64,000 bases of DNA, taken from positions 17,583-81,582 of the forward strand of contig CBFGTM010000010.1 of the NCBI GenBank assembly GCA_965652025.1, read 5' to 3'. Below, in pieces: positions 1 to 8,809 of this stretch. The notes below the pieces were generated by a model that saw nothing but the letters and a program-made list of their open reading frames with translations, searched no databases and was not told the DNA's origin. This DNA comes from CAVVWJ01 sp965652025. GTDB lineage: Bacteria > Gemmatimonadota > Gemmatimonadetes > Gemmatimonadales > GWC2-71-9. The position numbers and the translations under genes are program-made. How positions within the stretch are numbered: the first letter of the stretch is position 1; each line of letters starts with the position of its first letter.

Positions 1-1852
1 CCCGAAGTCTCAGGACAGCTCCAATGAGGTTCTGAATGTCGCTCGGCGATACCCCAGGTATCCTACTGGCTTGGCCCAGAGAGGTCGGCCGGACTTTGCC
101 TAGTTTCTCCCGGGCTTCGCTCGAGAGTGAGCTAATACTTCGGTACTCCAGCTCGCTGGGAATCTTAAAGTCTTCCATCCGGCCGACACGATCAGCAGCG
201 GCTCTTTCCTTGGCCATGTAGCCAGCGTATTTCAGCTCGATGTTCGCCCACTCGATCCGCTCGGAATCCACCTGTAAGCCGGTAGCACTCAGCAACTCGG
301 CAAGTGGCACCTCAGGTCGGCGGGCCAAGTCAGCAATGCGAACTGGCTCGCGGATGGCGGCTGAGCCCAAGCTCGCTAGAACTCCATTTCCGGTTTCCGG
401 CGACACCGACGTCGATTCGGCCAGATCTCGCACCCGGTCCTCGGCGGCTAGGCGGGACTCAGCGGACCGGCATTCCTCTTGACTGAGGAGGTGGAGCTGC
501 GAGGCGAGGGGATGCAGGCGGCGGAGCGCGTTGTCTTGCCTGAGGAGCAGGCGGTACTCCGACCTCGAGGTGAACAGTCGGTACGGCTCATCCACTCCTC
601 GGCTCACCAGGTCGTCGACCAGGACTCCGATAAAGCCGTCACTCCGCGCAATCCATCCCGGTTCGAGCTCAAGCGCCTTCCCGGCTGCATTCAACCCGGC
701 GACGACGCCCTGGGCCGCAGCCTCCTCGTATCCGGTCGTGCCATTTACCTGGCCGGCAAAGAAAAGCCCGGGGATGGCCTTTGACTCGAGCGTCGAGGTG
801 AGCTGGGTCGGAGGGAAGAAATCGTACTCAATCGCGTAGCCGGGTCTGGTCATCCTGACATTCTTAAGCCCGGGAAGGCTCGACAAAAACTCCAACTGGA
901 CTGAGGCTGGGAGTGAGGTGGAGAGCCCATTCACGTACATCTCGGTCGTGTCCAGACCCTCGGGCTCAAGAAACACCTGGTGCCGAGCCGCTCCAGGGAA
1001 CTTGACGATTTTATCCTCGATCGAGGGGCAGTACCGGGGCCCTCTGCCGGCGATCGCTCCCCCATAGAGTGCGGACTGTTTGAGGTGACGCTCGACGATC
1101 TCCCGGAGTTTGGGCCCCGAGTAGGTCAGGTAGCACGGCCGCTGATCCGGATGGCGACTCTGGACAAAATGCGAAAACCAGTAGCTTTCCGGGTCTCCGC
1201 CTTGGCGCTCCAGCTGACCCAGATCGACGGTGCGGCCGTCTATCCGAGGCGGAGTTCCTGTCTTGAAGCGCTGTATCGTAAGCCCAGCAGCCTCAAGAGC
1301 TTCTGCTATCTCAACCGCCGGCGCCTCACCTGCGCGGCCAGCAGCCGTCTGGTGAGCTAGCCCCATGTGTATTCTACCGCGGAGGAAGGTCCCGGCCGTT
1401 ACGACAACTGCCTGAGCGCGATACTCCTCACCATCCAGTGTTATGACACCATCTATACATTCTCCTGCCATCTTGAACGCGGCAGCAGTTCCCTGGCGGA
1501 ATTCGATCAGGGGATTGGCTTCGAGCAGGGTGCGGACGGCGCGGCGGTAGAGGCCCCGGTCGCATTGGGCTCGGGGTGACCACACAGCCGGACCCTTGGA
1601 GCGATTCAGCATTCGGAACTGGATGCGCGCCAGATCGGTCGCGCGCCCCATGATTCCACCCAATGCATCGATCTCGCGTACGATCGTGCCTTTGGCGATG
1701 CCCCCGATCGCGGGATTGCAGGACATCTGGCCGATAGTTTCCAGATGCTGGGTGAGCAACAGCGTGCGCGCACCGCGGCGGGCTGCCAGCATTGCCGCTT
1801 CGGCGCCGGCGTGCCCTCCACCGATGACGATGACGTCGTGGCGATCGCTCAT
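1..1852 (-). CDS. mnmG: tRNA uridine 5-carboxymethylaminomethyl modification enzyme MnmG (3' end off the window)
   Basis: FAD- and NADH-dependent enzyme that works with MnmE to modify the wobble uridine of certain tRNAs. The N-terminus carries the Rossmann dinucleotide signature VIVIGGGHAGAEAA, followed by the family segments SCNPAIGGIAKG and FKTGTPPRI. About 617 residues are visible and the reading frame is open to base 1. The last visible segment (PSDIQNLIGAVL) resembles the usual C-terminal tail, so probably only a few residues are missing. The ATG at 1852 has an AAGGAG ribosome site just upstream. It is the last gene seen in the suf-bacilliredoxin run, 16 bp after the preceding small gene; its partner mnmE lies at 41396. 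Confident family call. Confidence 0.95.
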   Translation of the reverse strand, partial: MSDRHDVIVIGGGHAGAEAAMLAARRGARTLLLTQHLETIGQMSCNPAIGGIAKGTIVREIDALGGIMGRATDLARIQFRMLNRSKGPAVWSPRAQCDRGLYRRAVRTLLEANPLIEFRQGTAAAFKMAGECIDGVITLDGEEYRAQAVVVTAGTFLRGRIHMGLAHQTAAGRAGEAPAVEIAEALEAAGLTIQRFKTGTPPRIDGRTVDLGQLERQGGDPESYWFSHFVQSRHPDQRPCYLTYSGPKLREIVERHLKQSALYGGAIAGRGPRYCPSIEDKIVKFPGAARHQVFLEPEGLDTTEMYVNGLSTSLPASVQLEFLSSLPGLKNVRMTRPGYAIEYDFFPPTQLTSTLESKAIPGLFFAGQVNGTTGYEEAAAQGVVAGLNAAGKALELEPGWIARSDGFIGVLVDDLVSRGVDEPYRLFTSRSEYRLLLRQDNALRRLHPLASQLHLLSQEECRSAESRLAAEDRVRDLAESTSVSPETGNGVLASLGSAAIREPVRIADLARRPEVPLAELLSATGLQVDSERIEWANIELKYAGYMAKERAAADRVGRMEDFKIPSELEYRSISSLSSEAREKLGKVRPTSLGQASRIPGVSPSDIQNLIGAVLRLR

Positions 1853-1868
1853 CGGGGAACTCCTTCCC

Positions 1869-2150
1869 CTACGCGAGCTCGCCGAGGCGAGTGATCCGAG
1901 CCACTTGCTGGGAGGGAACAATCAGATGCTTGTGCTCGCTGCGGACCCCGAATTTTGCGCTGCGACGGAGATACTCTTCCTTCGGCATATCGAGTGACCC
2001 TTCGTGAATCCCCACATCGAGCATGTGCACGCCCGCTTCGTCTTCCCGGTCATAGCGGCCGACATAGGTCGTGGGACCATGCGTCTCCACCACCACCGTG
2101 ATGCCGTGAAGCTCGGCATGACCGGGGTGGAAGATGTGTCCTGGAGTCAT
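1869..2150 (-). CDS. small conserved hypothetical protein, 93 aa
   Basis: Predicted 93-residue soluble protein beginning MTPGHIFHPGHAEL. It has alternating hydrophobic strands (GITVVVETHGPTTYVGRY) and a charged C-terminal half. No signal peptide or membrane segment is visible and I do not recognise a domain. The frame is open further upstream, but the ATG at 2150 is preferred because it starts 4 bp after the bacilliredoxin stop. It sits between the bacilliredoxin-like gene and mnmG on the same strand with gaps of 4 and 16 bp, so it is almost certainly co-transcribed. Function unknown. Confidence 0.7.
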   Translation of the reverse strand: MTPGHIFHPGHAELHGITVVVETHGPTTYVGRYDREDEAGVHMLDVGIHEGSLDMPKEEYLRRSAKFGVRSEHKHLIVPSQQVARITRLGELA

Positions 2151-2154
2151 TGCT

Positions 2155-2583
2155 CTAGACCGTTGCGCCGCAGTACTTGTTGAAAGCGGCGGTAAGGTTG
2201 GCCGCGATCGATTGGGGGGAACGCCCTTCGATCTGATGGCGGTGGACGAAGTGCACCACCTCGCCATCGCGCAGGAGCGCCATGGACGGGCTGCTCGGCT
2301 GATAGTCCGCGAAGTATTGACGAGCTCGCGCAACAGCGTCGAGGTCCTGGCCGGCGAACACCGTGACCACCTGCTGCGGCAGTAACGAATGCTGCAGAGC
2401 GAGAGCGAGGGCAGGACGGGCGTTGCCGGCCGCGCAGCCGCAGACCGAATTGACGAATACCAGCATGGTGCCCCGCTGGTCTCCCAGCGCGGCATCGACG
2501 TCAGCGGCGCTGGTGAGCTCCTTGGCCCCGAGCCGGGTCACCTCAGCCCGCATGGGAGCCACGAGTGCAGGGTTGTACGGCAT
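2155..2583 (-). CDS. BrxA/BrxB (YphP/YqiW) family bacilliredoxin-like protein
   Basis: 142-residue thioredoxin-fold protein of the family that removes bacillithiol from S-bacillithiolated proteins. The key segment is VFVNSVCGCAAG, containing the family's CGC active-site motif after a predicted beta strand. The rest (SPSMALLRDGEVVHFVHRHQIEG) also matches the family layout and the length is normal. It follows sufU by 53 bp on the same strand, which puts a thiol-disulfide protein in the Fe-S assembly operon. A bacillithiol-transferase-like YfiT protein at 26717 hints at the same thiol, but that link is inference. No cytosolic export signal. Confidence 0.85.
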   Translation of the reverse strand: MPYNPALVAPMRAEVTRLGAKELTSAADVDAALGDQRGTMLVFVNSVCGCAAGNARPALALALQHSLLPQQVVTVFAGQDLDAVARARQYFADYQPSSPSMALLRDGEVVHFVHRHQIEGRSPQSIAANLTAAFNKYCGATV

Positions 2584-2636
2584 GAACTTTCCTCAGAGTC
2601 GAAGTGGTTGGAGATCGAGGTCACTCAGGCAGTGGA

Positions 2637-3086
2637 CTATTCCGTCGTGACCACCGAATCGGGTTGTTCCAGAGCGGCCTTGAGTGCGTGCCACGAGAGC
2701 GTGGCGCACTTCACCCGAGCAGGGAATGCCGAGACACCGCCGAATGCCGCCAGCTTGCCCAACGCTTCCACCTGGTCGGGCTCCAGCAACCCGGTCACCA
2801 ATCGATGAAATCGATTGTAGAGGTCTTTGGCTTCGTCCTTGGTCTTGCCCTTGATTGCCGCCGTCATCAGTGAGGCCGATGCTCTGGAGATGGCGCATCC
2901 GGAGCCCTGGAACGCGGCGTCGTCGATGCGATCGTCGGCCATGCGTAGCCAGACCGTCAACCGATCCCCACAGAGGGGATTGTGCCCTTCGGCTTTCCGA
3001 TTGCCATCAGGCAATACCCGATAGTTCCGAGGTGAGCGGTTGTGGTCGAGAATGAGATCCTGGTAGAGAGAGGCGAGACTGCCCAT
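2637..3086 (-). CDS. sufU: SufU, Zn-dependent sulfur-transfer partner of SufS
   Basis: 149-residue IscU-like protein. In Gram-positive-type SUF systems SufU accepts persulfide sulfur from SufS through a zinc site. All expected ligand motifs are present: NPLCGD, GSGCAIS and VKCATLSW. The spacing between the second and third motifs has the insertion typical of SufU rather than IscU. The start codon shares one base with the sufS stop (TGATG), indicating translational coupling. It is the last core suf gene; the next gene downstream is a bacilliredoxin. Confident call. Confidence 0.93.
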   Translation of the reverse strand: MGSLASLYQDLILDHNRSPRNYRVLPDGNRKAEGHNPLCGDRLTVWLRMADDRIDDAAFQGSGCAISRASASLMTAAIKGKTKDEAKDLYNRFHRLVTGLLEPDQVEALGKLAAFGGVSAFPARVKCATLSWHALKAALEQPDSVVTTE

Positions 3087-4360
3087 CAGCCGAACATCCG
3101 CTTTACTCTGGCGATACCATCGACCAGGGCGTCAGCCTCCTCCAAGGTGTTGTAGAAGGCAAACGAGGCCCGCGCGGTGGCGGGGACACCAAAGTGCTGC
3201 ATGACCGGCTGGGCACAGTGATGGCCGGCTCTGATTGCCACCCCCTCGCCATCGAGAACGGTGGCGATGTCGTGCGGGTGCACCCCGCTCATTGTGAATG
3301 AGAGCACACTGACCTTCTCGGAAGCAGTACCGATGATCCGAACGCCCTCGATTGCGTGCAGCCGCTCGGTTGCGTACGCCAGCAGCTCCCGTTCCCATGC
3401 GGCGACAGCACTGAGACCGATTTGAGTGATGTAATCCACCGCGGCTCCCAAACCGACCGCCTGCGCGATCATGGGGGTGCCGGCCTCGAACTTGGCCGGA
3501 ACCGGGGCCCAGGTGGAGCGTTCCAGCGTCACCGACTCGATCATGCCTCCGCCGCCCTGGGAGGGAGGCATCCGCTCCAGCAGTTCCTCTCGACCGTACA
3601 AAACGCCGATGCCGGTGGGCCCGAAGAGCTTGTGACCCGAGAACGCGAACCAATCGCAATCGAGCTCCTGGACGTCCACTGCGAAATGGGGAGCCGACTG
3701 AGCTCCGTCCAGCAGAACCGGGATGCTCCGCTCATGGGCCCAGCCAATCAGCCGCTTGACGGGATTTACCGTGCCGAGGGCGTTGGACACATGCGCAATC
3801 GCAATCATGCGGGTCCGGTCGGTGAGCAGGGATCGAAATCCGTCGAGATCGATCTCGCCCGATGAGGTGAGTGGCGCGGCCCGCAGCCGCGCACCGACCT
3901 GCTCGCAAAGCAGCTGCCAGGGCACGAGATTGGAGTGGTGTTCCATGCCGGTGATGAGGACTTCGTCGCCGGGCTTGAGGAAGCTTCTGCCGTAACTTTG
4001 GGCCACCAGGTTGATCGCGTCGGTGGTTCCCCGGGTAAATACCACTTCCCGAGGGGTTCGGGCATTTATCAGGCGGGCGACCTTGGACCGGCTTTCATCG
4101 TAGGCTGCAGTTGCCTGTTCACTGAGGTAATGAACCCCGCGGTGAACGTTGGCATTGTCATGGCGATAAAATCGGCTGATGCTATCGATTACCACCTGGG
4201 GCTTCTGCGCGGTGGCCGCATTGTCCAGATAGACCAGAGGCTTGCCCCGCACCCGCCGCTGCAGGATGGGAAAGTCCCGGCGCACCCGGAACACATCGAA
4301 AGCAGCCGCCGCCCCGATTGGCGCGGTGGTACCCGCGGTGGCAATCAGGCTGCGGCTCAC
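3086..4360 (-). CDS. sufS: SufS-type cysteine desulfurase
   Basis: 424-residue PLP-dependent group II cysteine desulfurase that releases sulfur from cysteine for Fe-S assembly. Motifs seen: VYLDNAATAQKP near the N-terminus, the PLP lysine segment FAFSGHKLFGPTGIGVLYG, and the C-terminal RAGHHCAQP loop containing the catalytic cysteine. It has an N-terminal extension of about 20 residues before FDVFRVRRDFPIL. The ATG overlaps the sufD stop by four bases and its stop overlaps sufU by one base, so it sits inside a translationally coupled operon. Confident call. Confidence 0.95.
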   Translation of the reverse strand: MSRSLIATAGTTAPIGAAAAFDVFRVRRDFPILQRRVRGKPLVYLDNAATAQKPQVVIDSISRFYRHDNANVHRGVHYLSEQATAAYDESRSKVARLINARTPREVVFTRGTTDAINLVAQSYGRSFLKPGDEVLITGMEHHSNLVPWQLLCEQVGARLRAAPLTSSGEIDLDGFRSLLTDRTRMIAIAHVSNALGTVNPVKRLIGWAHERSIPVLLDGAQSAPHFAVDVQELDCDWFAFSGHKLFGPTGIGVLYGREELLERMPPSQGGGGMIESVTLERSTWAPVPAKFEAGTPMIAQAVGLGAAVDYITQIGLSAVAAWERELLAYATERLHAIEGVRIIGTASEKVSVLSFTMSGVHPHDIATVLDGEGVAIRAGHHCAQPVMQHFGVPATARASFAFYNTLEEADALVDGIARVKRMFG

Positions 4361-5661
4361 AGAGTCCCCAGTCGCTCGCGGACCAAATGCTCGAGCTCGT
4401 CTCGAACCGGCTGCAGAGTTACCTCGGCAATCACTTCGGCGGCAAAGGCGTAGGTGAGCAGACGCTGGGCATCCTGCGCCGGCACGCCTCGACTCCGGGC
4501 GTAAAAGAGCGCGAGGTCATCCAGGCGGCCGACTGTAGCTCCGTGGGTGCATTTCACGTCGTCGGCGAAGATCTCGAGCTGCGGCTTGGTGTTGACCTTG
4601 GCTTTGTCGCTGAGCAGCAGGTTGCGGTTGGTCTGCTTGGCGTCAGTCTGCTGGGCTTCCGGCTTGACCAGCACCTTTCCATTGAACACCGCCCGAGAGC
4701 GGCCATCCAGAATGCCCTTGTACACCTCCCAGCTGCGGCAGTTCGGCTGGTCGTGATAAATGGTGGTGTGGTTATCCACCAGCTGATCTCCTCGGGTGAT
4801 GTACAACCCGTAGAGGAGGGTCTCCACGTTCGACTCGTTCAGCCGCGCATGAAGGTTGTGCCGAGCCAGCGCTCCGCCCATGGCCATGGAAAAAGAGCGA
4901 TAATGGCTGTCGCGCAGCTGGTGCACGTGGGTGGAACCGATGTGATAGGCACGCTCGCTTTCGCGCTGAATCCGGGTGTGCTCCAGCCAAGCGTTGGACC
5001 CCAGCACCACTTCGGTGACACTGTTTGTCCAGTAGGAGGAGCCAGAGGCCAATGAGACATAGCTCTCCACTACGGCTGCCCGCGCCCCGCGTTCGACCAC
5101 GATCAGGTTCCGCGGCTGGATGACGCAGCCGTGCGCCTCCTGGGTTGCCACAAAGACCAGGTGAACCGGACGGCTGGCCTCGGTATTCGCCCCAACCTGG
5201 ATGACCGCGCCTTCCCGAATCAGGGCGGTGTTTAGTGCCGTGAACCCGCTCGATTCAATCGGTGCATAGCGGGTCAAGTGGGCTTGGAGGGGAACCCCGT
5301 TTCGGCTGATCGCGTCGGCCAGGCTGTGGACCTGGATTCCCCCGGAGCGGAGGCCACCTGAGCTCAGTTCTTCGCGATACACTCCATCCACGAAGACCAG
5401 CGTGATCCATTCGGGATGGCCGAAGATGAAGCTGTCGAGGTCCTGCCGCTTTACCCGGGCAGTCTCGGAAGCCTGCCGCCACGGCGCCTGCGTGATCGCA
5501 GTGACCGGCGTGAAGCGCCACTCCTCCTCACGGGCAGTAGGAAACCCAGTGGTGGCGAACCGATCCATGGCCCGGCGGCGAACCGGCTCCAGCCAGTCCT
5601 GGCTGTCCGCGGTAGCCGCAGTGCTCCTGGTCTCGAATTCCTGCAGAAACATCTGGCTCAC
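4357..5661 (-). CDS. sufD: SufD, Fe-S cluster assembly protein
   Basis: About 434 residues with the beta-helix SufB/SufD core. SufD forms the SufBC2D scaffold that builds Fe-S clusters. Recognisable segments include EEWRFTPVT near the N-terminus, DNHTTIYHDQPNC, FNGKVLVKPEAQQTDA and the C-terminal CTHGATVGRLD. I place the start at the GTG at 5661, which overlaps the sufC stop as GTGA and has a purine-rich GAAGAAGAGG upstream. An ATG at 5652 is an alternative, and the longer open frame would run into sufC. Downstream it overlaps sufS by four bases. Confidence 0.9.
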   Translation of the reverse strand: MSQMFLQEFETRSTAATADSQDWLEPVRRRAMDRFATTGFPTAREEEWRFTPVTAITQAPWRQASETARVKRQDLDSFIFGHPEWITLVFVDGVYREELSSGGLRSGGIQVHSLADAISRNGVPLQAHLTRYAPIESSGFTALNTALIREGAVIQVGANTEASRPVHLVFVATQEAHGCVIQPRNLIVVERGARAAVVESYVSLASGSSYWTNSVTEVVLGSNAWLEHTRIQRESERAYHIGSTHVHQLRDSHYRSFSMAMGGALARHNLHARLNESNVETLLYGLYITRGDQLVDNHTTIYHDQPNCRSWEVYKGILDGRSRAVFNGKVLVKPEAQQTDAKQTNRNLLLSDKAKVNTKPQLEIFADDVKCTHGATVGRLDDLALFYARSRGVPAQDAQRLLTYAFAAEVIAEVTLQPVRDELEHLVRERLGTL

Positions 5662-6425
5662 GTTGTCACGGCCTCTTCTTCCAGCCACTCATACCCCCGC
5701 GCTTCGAGCTCCAGGGCCAGATCCTTGCCGCCCGACTTCACAATGCGGCCCGCCGACAGCACGTGGACCCGATCAGGGATGATGTAGTTCAGCAGTCGCT
5801 GATAGTGGGTAACGACGATCGTGGCCTTGTCCGGCCGACGCAGGGCATTCACCCCGTCCGCGACAATGCGCAAAGCATCGATGTCGAGCCCCGAGTCGGT
5901 TTCGTCCAGCACCGCCAGGGTGGGCTCGAGCACGGCCATTTGCAAGATTTCATTGCGCTTCTTTTCCCCTCCGGAAAATCCGGAGTTGACGGCCCGGCTC
6001 ATGATGTCTGGACCCCATTCGACGACCCGGAGCTTCTCCTCCAGCAGATCCAGAAAATCTAGGGAGTCGACTTCTTCCAGTCCCCGAGCCTTGCGGATCT
6101 CGTTGTAGGCGGCACGCAGGAAGTAGGCATTGCTGATGCCCGGAATTTCCACTGGATACTGAAACGCTAGAAAGACGCCGGCCTGAGCCCGCTCCTCAGG
6201 CTCCATGTCGAGGAGGTCGCGGCCTTGATAACGTATCTGGCCGGAGGTGACCTGGTAGGCCGGGTGCCCGGCAATTACCTGGGCCAGTGTGCTCTTCCCC
6301 GATCCATTCGGGCCCATGACAGCGTGGACCTCTCCCGCTCGCACCGTGAGATCGATGCCCCGGAGGATTTCCTTGTCACCGGCGCTCGCGCGCAGGCCCT
6401 GAATCTCCAGCAATGCTGCTTCCAT
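5658..6425 (-). CDS. sufC: SufC, ABC ATPase of the SUF system
   Basis: 255-residue ABC-type ATPase that energises the SufBC2D scaffold. It shows a Walker A (GPNGSGKST), the signature FSGGEKKRNE, a Walker B ending AVLDETDSGLD and the H-loop VTHYQR. The ETDSGLD variant is characteristic of SufC. The frame is open upstream into sufB, but the ATG at 6425 shares one base with the sufB stop (TAATG) and begins the conserved N-terminus MEAALLEI. It is coupled to sufB and sufD on both sides. Very confident. Confidence 0.95.
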   Translation of the reverse strand: MEAALLEIQGLRASAGDKEILRGIDLTVRAGEVHAVMGPNGSGKSTLAQVIAGHPAYQVTSGQIRYQGRDLLDMEPEERAQAGVFLAFQYPVEIPGISNAYFLRAAYNEIRKARGLEEVDSLDFLDLLEEKLRVVEWGPDIMSRAVNSGFSGGEKKRNEILQMAVLEPTLAVLDETDSGLDIDALRIVADGVNALRRPDKATIVVTHYQRLLNYIIPDRVHVLSAGRIVKSGGKDLALELEARGYEWLEEEAVTT

Positions 6426-7864
6426 TATCCCACACTTCCTTCCAGGCTCACGCCCAGCAGCTTCTGAGCTTCCACCGCGAACTCCATGGGCAACTCCTTG
6501 AAGACCTCTTTGCAGAAGCCGTTCACGATCATGGAGATGGCGTTCTCGGTGTTGAGGCCGCGCTGTTTCAGGTAAAAGATCTGGTCTTCGCCGATTTTTG
6601 AGGTGGACGCCTCGTGCTCCACCGCGGCGGTCGAGTTCTGCACGTCGATGTAGGGGAAGGTATGTGCCCCGCACCGATTGCCGATCAGCATGGAGTCACA
6701 CTGGGTGTAGTTGCGAGCACCGGCGGCCTTAGGCAGCACCTTGACCAGCCCCCGATAGCTGTTTTGTCCCTGGCCCGCCGAGATACCCTTCGAAACGATA
6801 GTACTTCGGGTGTTCTTACCCATGTGGATCATCTTGGTTCCGGTATCGGCCTGTTGCTTTCCGTTCACCACCGCCACCGAATAGAACTCGCCCACCGAAT
6901 CATCGCCCTGGAGAATGACGCTGGGGTATTTCCAGGTAATGGCGGATCCGGTTTCCACCTGGGTCCAGGAGATCTTGGAACGGGCGCCGACGCACTTGCC
7001 TCGCTTGGTTACGAAGTTGAAGATCCCGCCGCGTCCCTGCTCATCGCCGGCATACCAGTTCTGCACCGTCGAGTACTTGATGGTGGCGCCTTCCAAGGCC
7101 ACCAGCTCGACGACAGCCGCGTGCAGTTGGTTCTGGTCGCGCCGAGGAGCGGTGCAGCCTTCGAGGTAGCTGACCGAGGCCCCCTCCTCCGCGATTATGA
7201 GGGTGCGCTCAAACTGCCCGGTCTCTGCCGCATTGATGCGGAAATACGTGGATAGCTCCATTGGACACTGCACGCCCTTGGGAACGAACACAAAGGAGCC
7301 ATCGCTGAAGACGGCGGCATTGAGGGCCGCGAAGAAGTTGTCGCTGGCCGGAACGACGGAGCCCAGGTACTGACGAACCAGCTCGGGATGCTCCCGGACT
7401 GCTTCGCCAAAAGAGCAGAAGATGATCCCGGCTTCCGCCAGACGAGCCTTGTAAGTAGTGCCGACCGATACGCTGTCGAAGATGGCGTCCACCGCAACAC
7501 CGGCGAGAAGCTTCTGTTCCGACAACGGAATGCCGAGCTTCTGGTAGGTCTCCAGTAGCTTGGGATCTACCTCGTCCAGGCTTCCCAACGGGGTCTTGGT
7601 CTTGGGTGCGGCGTAATAGCGCAGGGCCTGGTAGTCGACCGGGTCGTACTTGATGTTGGGCCAGTTGTGAGGCTCCACCATCTTCTGCCAGCCCCGGAAC
7701 GCCTTGAGCCTCCAGTCGAGGAGCCAGTTGGGCTCGCCCTTCTTGGAGGAAATCAGGCGGATGATGTCTTCGTTCAGGCCACGAGGAGCTATGTCGGACT
7801 CGATGTCAGTTACGAATCCGTACTTGTACTCCTTGTTGACCAGGCTCTCGACTTGCGAGCTCAT
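6425..7864 (-). CDS. sufB: SufB, Fe-S cluster scaffold protein
   Basis: 479-residue scaffold subunit of SufBC2D, of normal length. The N-terminal half contains EPNWLLDWRLKAF and the characteristic FVPKGVQCPMELSTYFRIN. The C-terminal beta-helix carries FYSVAVVNGKQQADTGTKMIHMGKNT, shortened here in the family pattern, and NSTAAVEHEASTSKIGEDQIFYL with the conserved glutamate/histidine region. It begins with an ATG overlapping the sufR stop by four bases, so regulator and scaffold are translated as a coupled pair. Very confident. Confidence 0.95.
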   Translation of the reverse strand: MSSQVESLVNKEYKYGFVTDIESDIAPRGLNEDIIRLISSKKGEPNWLLDWRLKAFRGWQKMVEPHNWPNIKYDPVDYQALRYYAAPKTKTPLGSLDEVDPKLLETYQKLGIPLSEQKLLAGVAVDAIFDSVSVGTTYKARLAEAGIIFCSFGEAVREHPELVRQYLGSVVPASDNFFAALNAAVFSDGSFVFVPKGVQCPMELSTYFRINAAETGQFERTLIIAEEGASVSYLEGCTAPRRDQNQLHAAVVELVALEGATIKYSTVQNWYAGDEQGRGGIFNFVTKRGKCVGARSKISWTQVETGSAITWKYPSVILQGDDSVGEFYSVAVVNGKQQADTGTKMIHMGKNTRSTIVSKGISAGQGQNSYRGLVKVLPKAAGARNYTQCDSMLIGNRCGAHTFPYIDVQNSTAAVEHEASTSKIGEDQIFYLKQRGLNTENAISMIVNGFCKEVFKELPMEFAVEAQKLLGVSLEGSVG

Positions 7865-8595
7865 GAGTTCTCCTCTAGGCTGGCATCGGGAGTCGGGCTC
7901 GGGGCCGGCCCGGCACCATTGCCCTTCATTCCGATACCTCTAAAACTGATCCGGTATTCGCAGGCGCTGCAGCCATTCAAAATGTGGCGCTCCCGTTGTA
8001 CGTCGGCGCCGAGCACCTGGCTCAGCAGTCTGGCCTCGGCCGCACAGATTTCAGGAAACCGCTCGGCAACGGATTGTACGGCACAGTTGTGCTCGATGAG
8101 TGTGCCGGAGCTGCCGGTGAGAGCCGCCTCAGCCATGAACCCCTCGGCCGATAACAGCCTGGCAATAGACTCCAACCGATGAGCCGGTGGCGCACCGGCC
8201 AGCTCGCTCTCCAGTTGCTCGGCCAGGTTCGAGTACCGGTTCTCCAGCAATGCAGCGGCGCCGGCGTGGCCCGCGTGCTGAACCAGATTGACGAGCAGGT
8301 GGTCCAAAACGGCTTCGTAGCGTCTGGGAAACAGGGCTGATCCGGCTGGGGTAAGACTATAGGCAAAGGTGGGAGCTCCCACCCCACGATTCTGGCGCTC
8401 ATACCGCACCAGCCCCTCCTGCTCCAGCTCCTTCAAATGATGGCGGATGTTGTTCAGCGAGGCGTCCAGCCGAGCCGCGAGCTCTTTGGTGGTCAGTCCA
8501 TCGGCCTTCTTGAGCTCATTCAGTACGGCCGCCCTGGTCCCCCGGTATCCCGAGGGTCCGGAGCTTTCCTGCGGCTGGGGCAAGGTGAACGTCAT
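7861..8595 (-). CDS. sufR: SufR-like Fe-S-sensing transcriptional regulator
   Basis: 244-residue regulator, first gene of the suf operon. The N-terminal 20-85 region is a winged helix (TKELAARLDASLNNIRHHLKELE). The C-terminal half carries four cysteines in the pattern C-x12-C-x24-C-x2-C (EHNCAV, EICAAE, GCSAC), which resembles the cluster-binding region of SufR proteins that repress suf genes when Fe-S is sufficient. A near-consensus promoter ends only 9 bp before its ATG and an 11-bp palindrome overlaps that promoter's -35, which suits autorepression. The cluster-binding role is inferred from the family. sufR and sufB overlap by four bases. Confidence 0.85.
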   Translation of the reverse strand: MTFTLPQPQESSGPSGYRGTRAAVLNELKKADGLTTKELAARLDASLNNIRHHLKELEQEGLVRYERQNRGVGAPTFAYSLTPAGSALFPRRYEAVLDHLLVNLVQHAGHAGAAALLENRYSNLAEQLESELAGAPPAHRLESIARLLSAEGFMAEAALTGSSGTLIEHNCAVQSVAERFPEICAAEARLLSQVLGADVQRERHILNGCSACEYRISFRGIGMKGNGAGPAPSPTPDASLEENS

Positions 8596-8604
8596 AGTGG
8601 GACA

Positions 8605-8633
8605 ATGTTAAGTAAATTAGTCGGAATTGTCAA
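8605..8633 (-). promoter_or_regulatory. sigma-70-type promoter of the suf operon, leaderless geometry
   Basis: On the minus strand TTGACA (8628-8633), exactly 17 bp, then TAACAT (8605-8610). The -10 ends nine bases before the sufR ATG, so transcription should begin at or within about three bases of the start codon. This leaves no room for a ribosome-binding site and implies a leaderless or near-leaderless mRNA. The same TTGACA-N17-TAACAT arrangement occurs before dnaA. Confidence 0.75.
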
Positions 8634-8635
8634 TT
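8625..8635. promoter_or_regulatory. palindrome overlapping the suf -35, possible SufR operator
   Basis: AATTGTCAATT is a perfect 5+1+5 inverted repeat that covers the -35 hexamer of the suf promoter. A second short inverted pair, CTCAG (8638-8642) and CTGAG (8659-8663), lies immediately upstream. Its position is what a repressor site would need. Assignment to SufR is inference. Confidence 0.4.
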
Positions 8636-8809
8636 TGCTCAGCATTTTGGTGCGAATTCTGAGAACAAAGCAAAACAATAACTTACATGGCACATCCCCA
8701 ACTCGTCCGGGAGGTAGGCGCCAACGTAGTAGCAAAGACTACTTAGACGTGGTTCTAGCAGGTGCCGCCGGAACTGGTCATATTAAGTTTGGCCCTTTCC
8801 GAGACCCCG

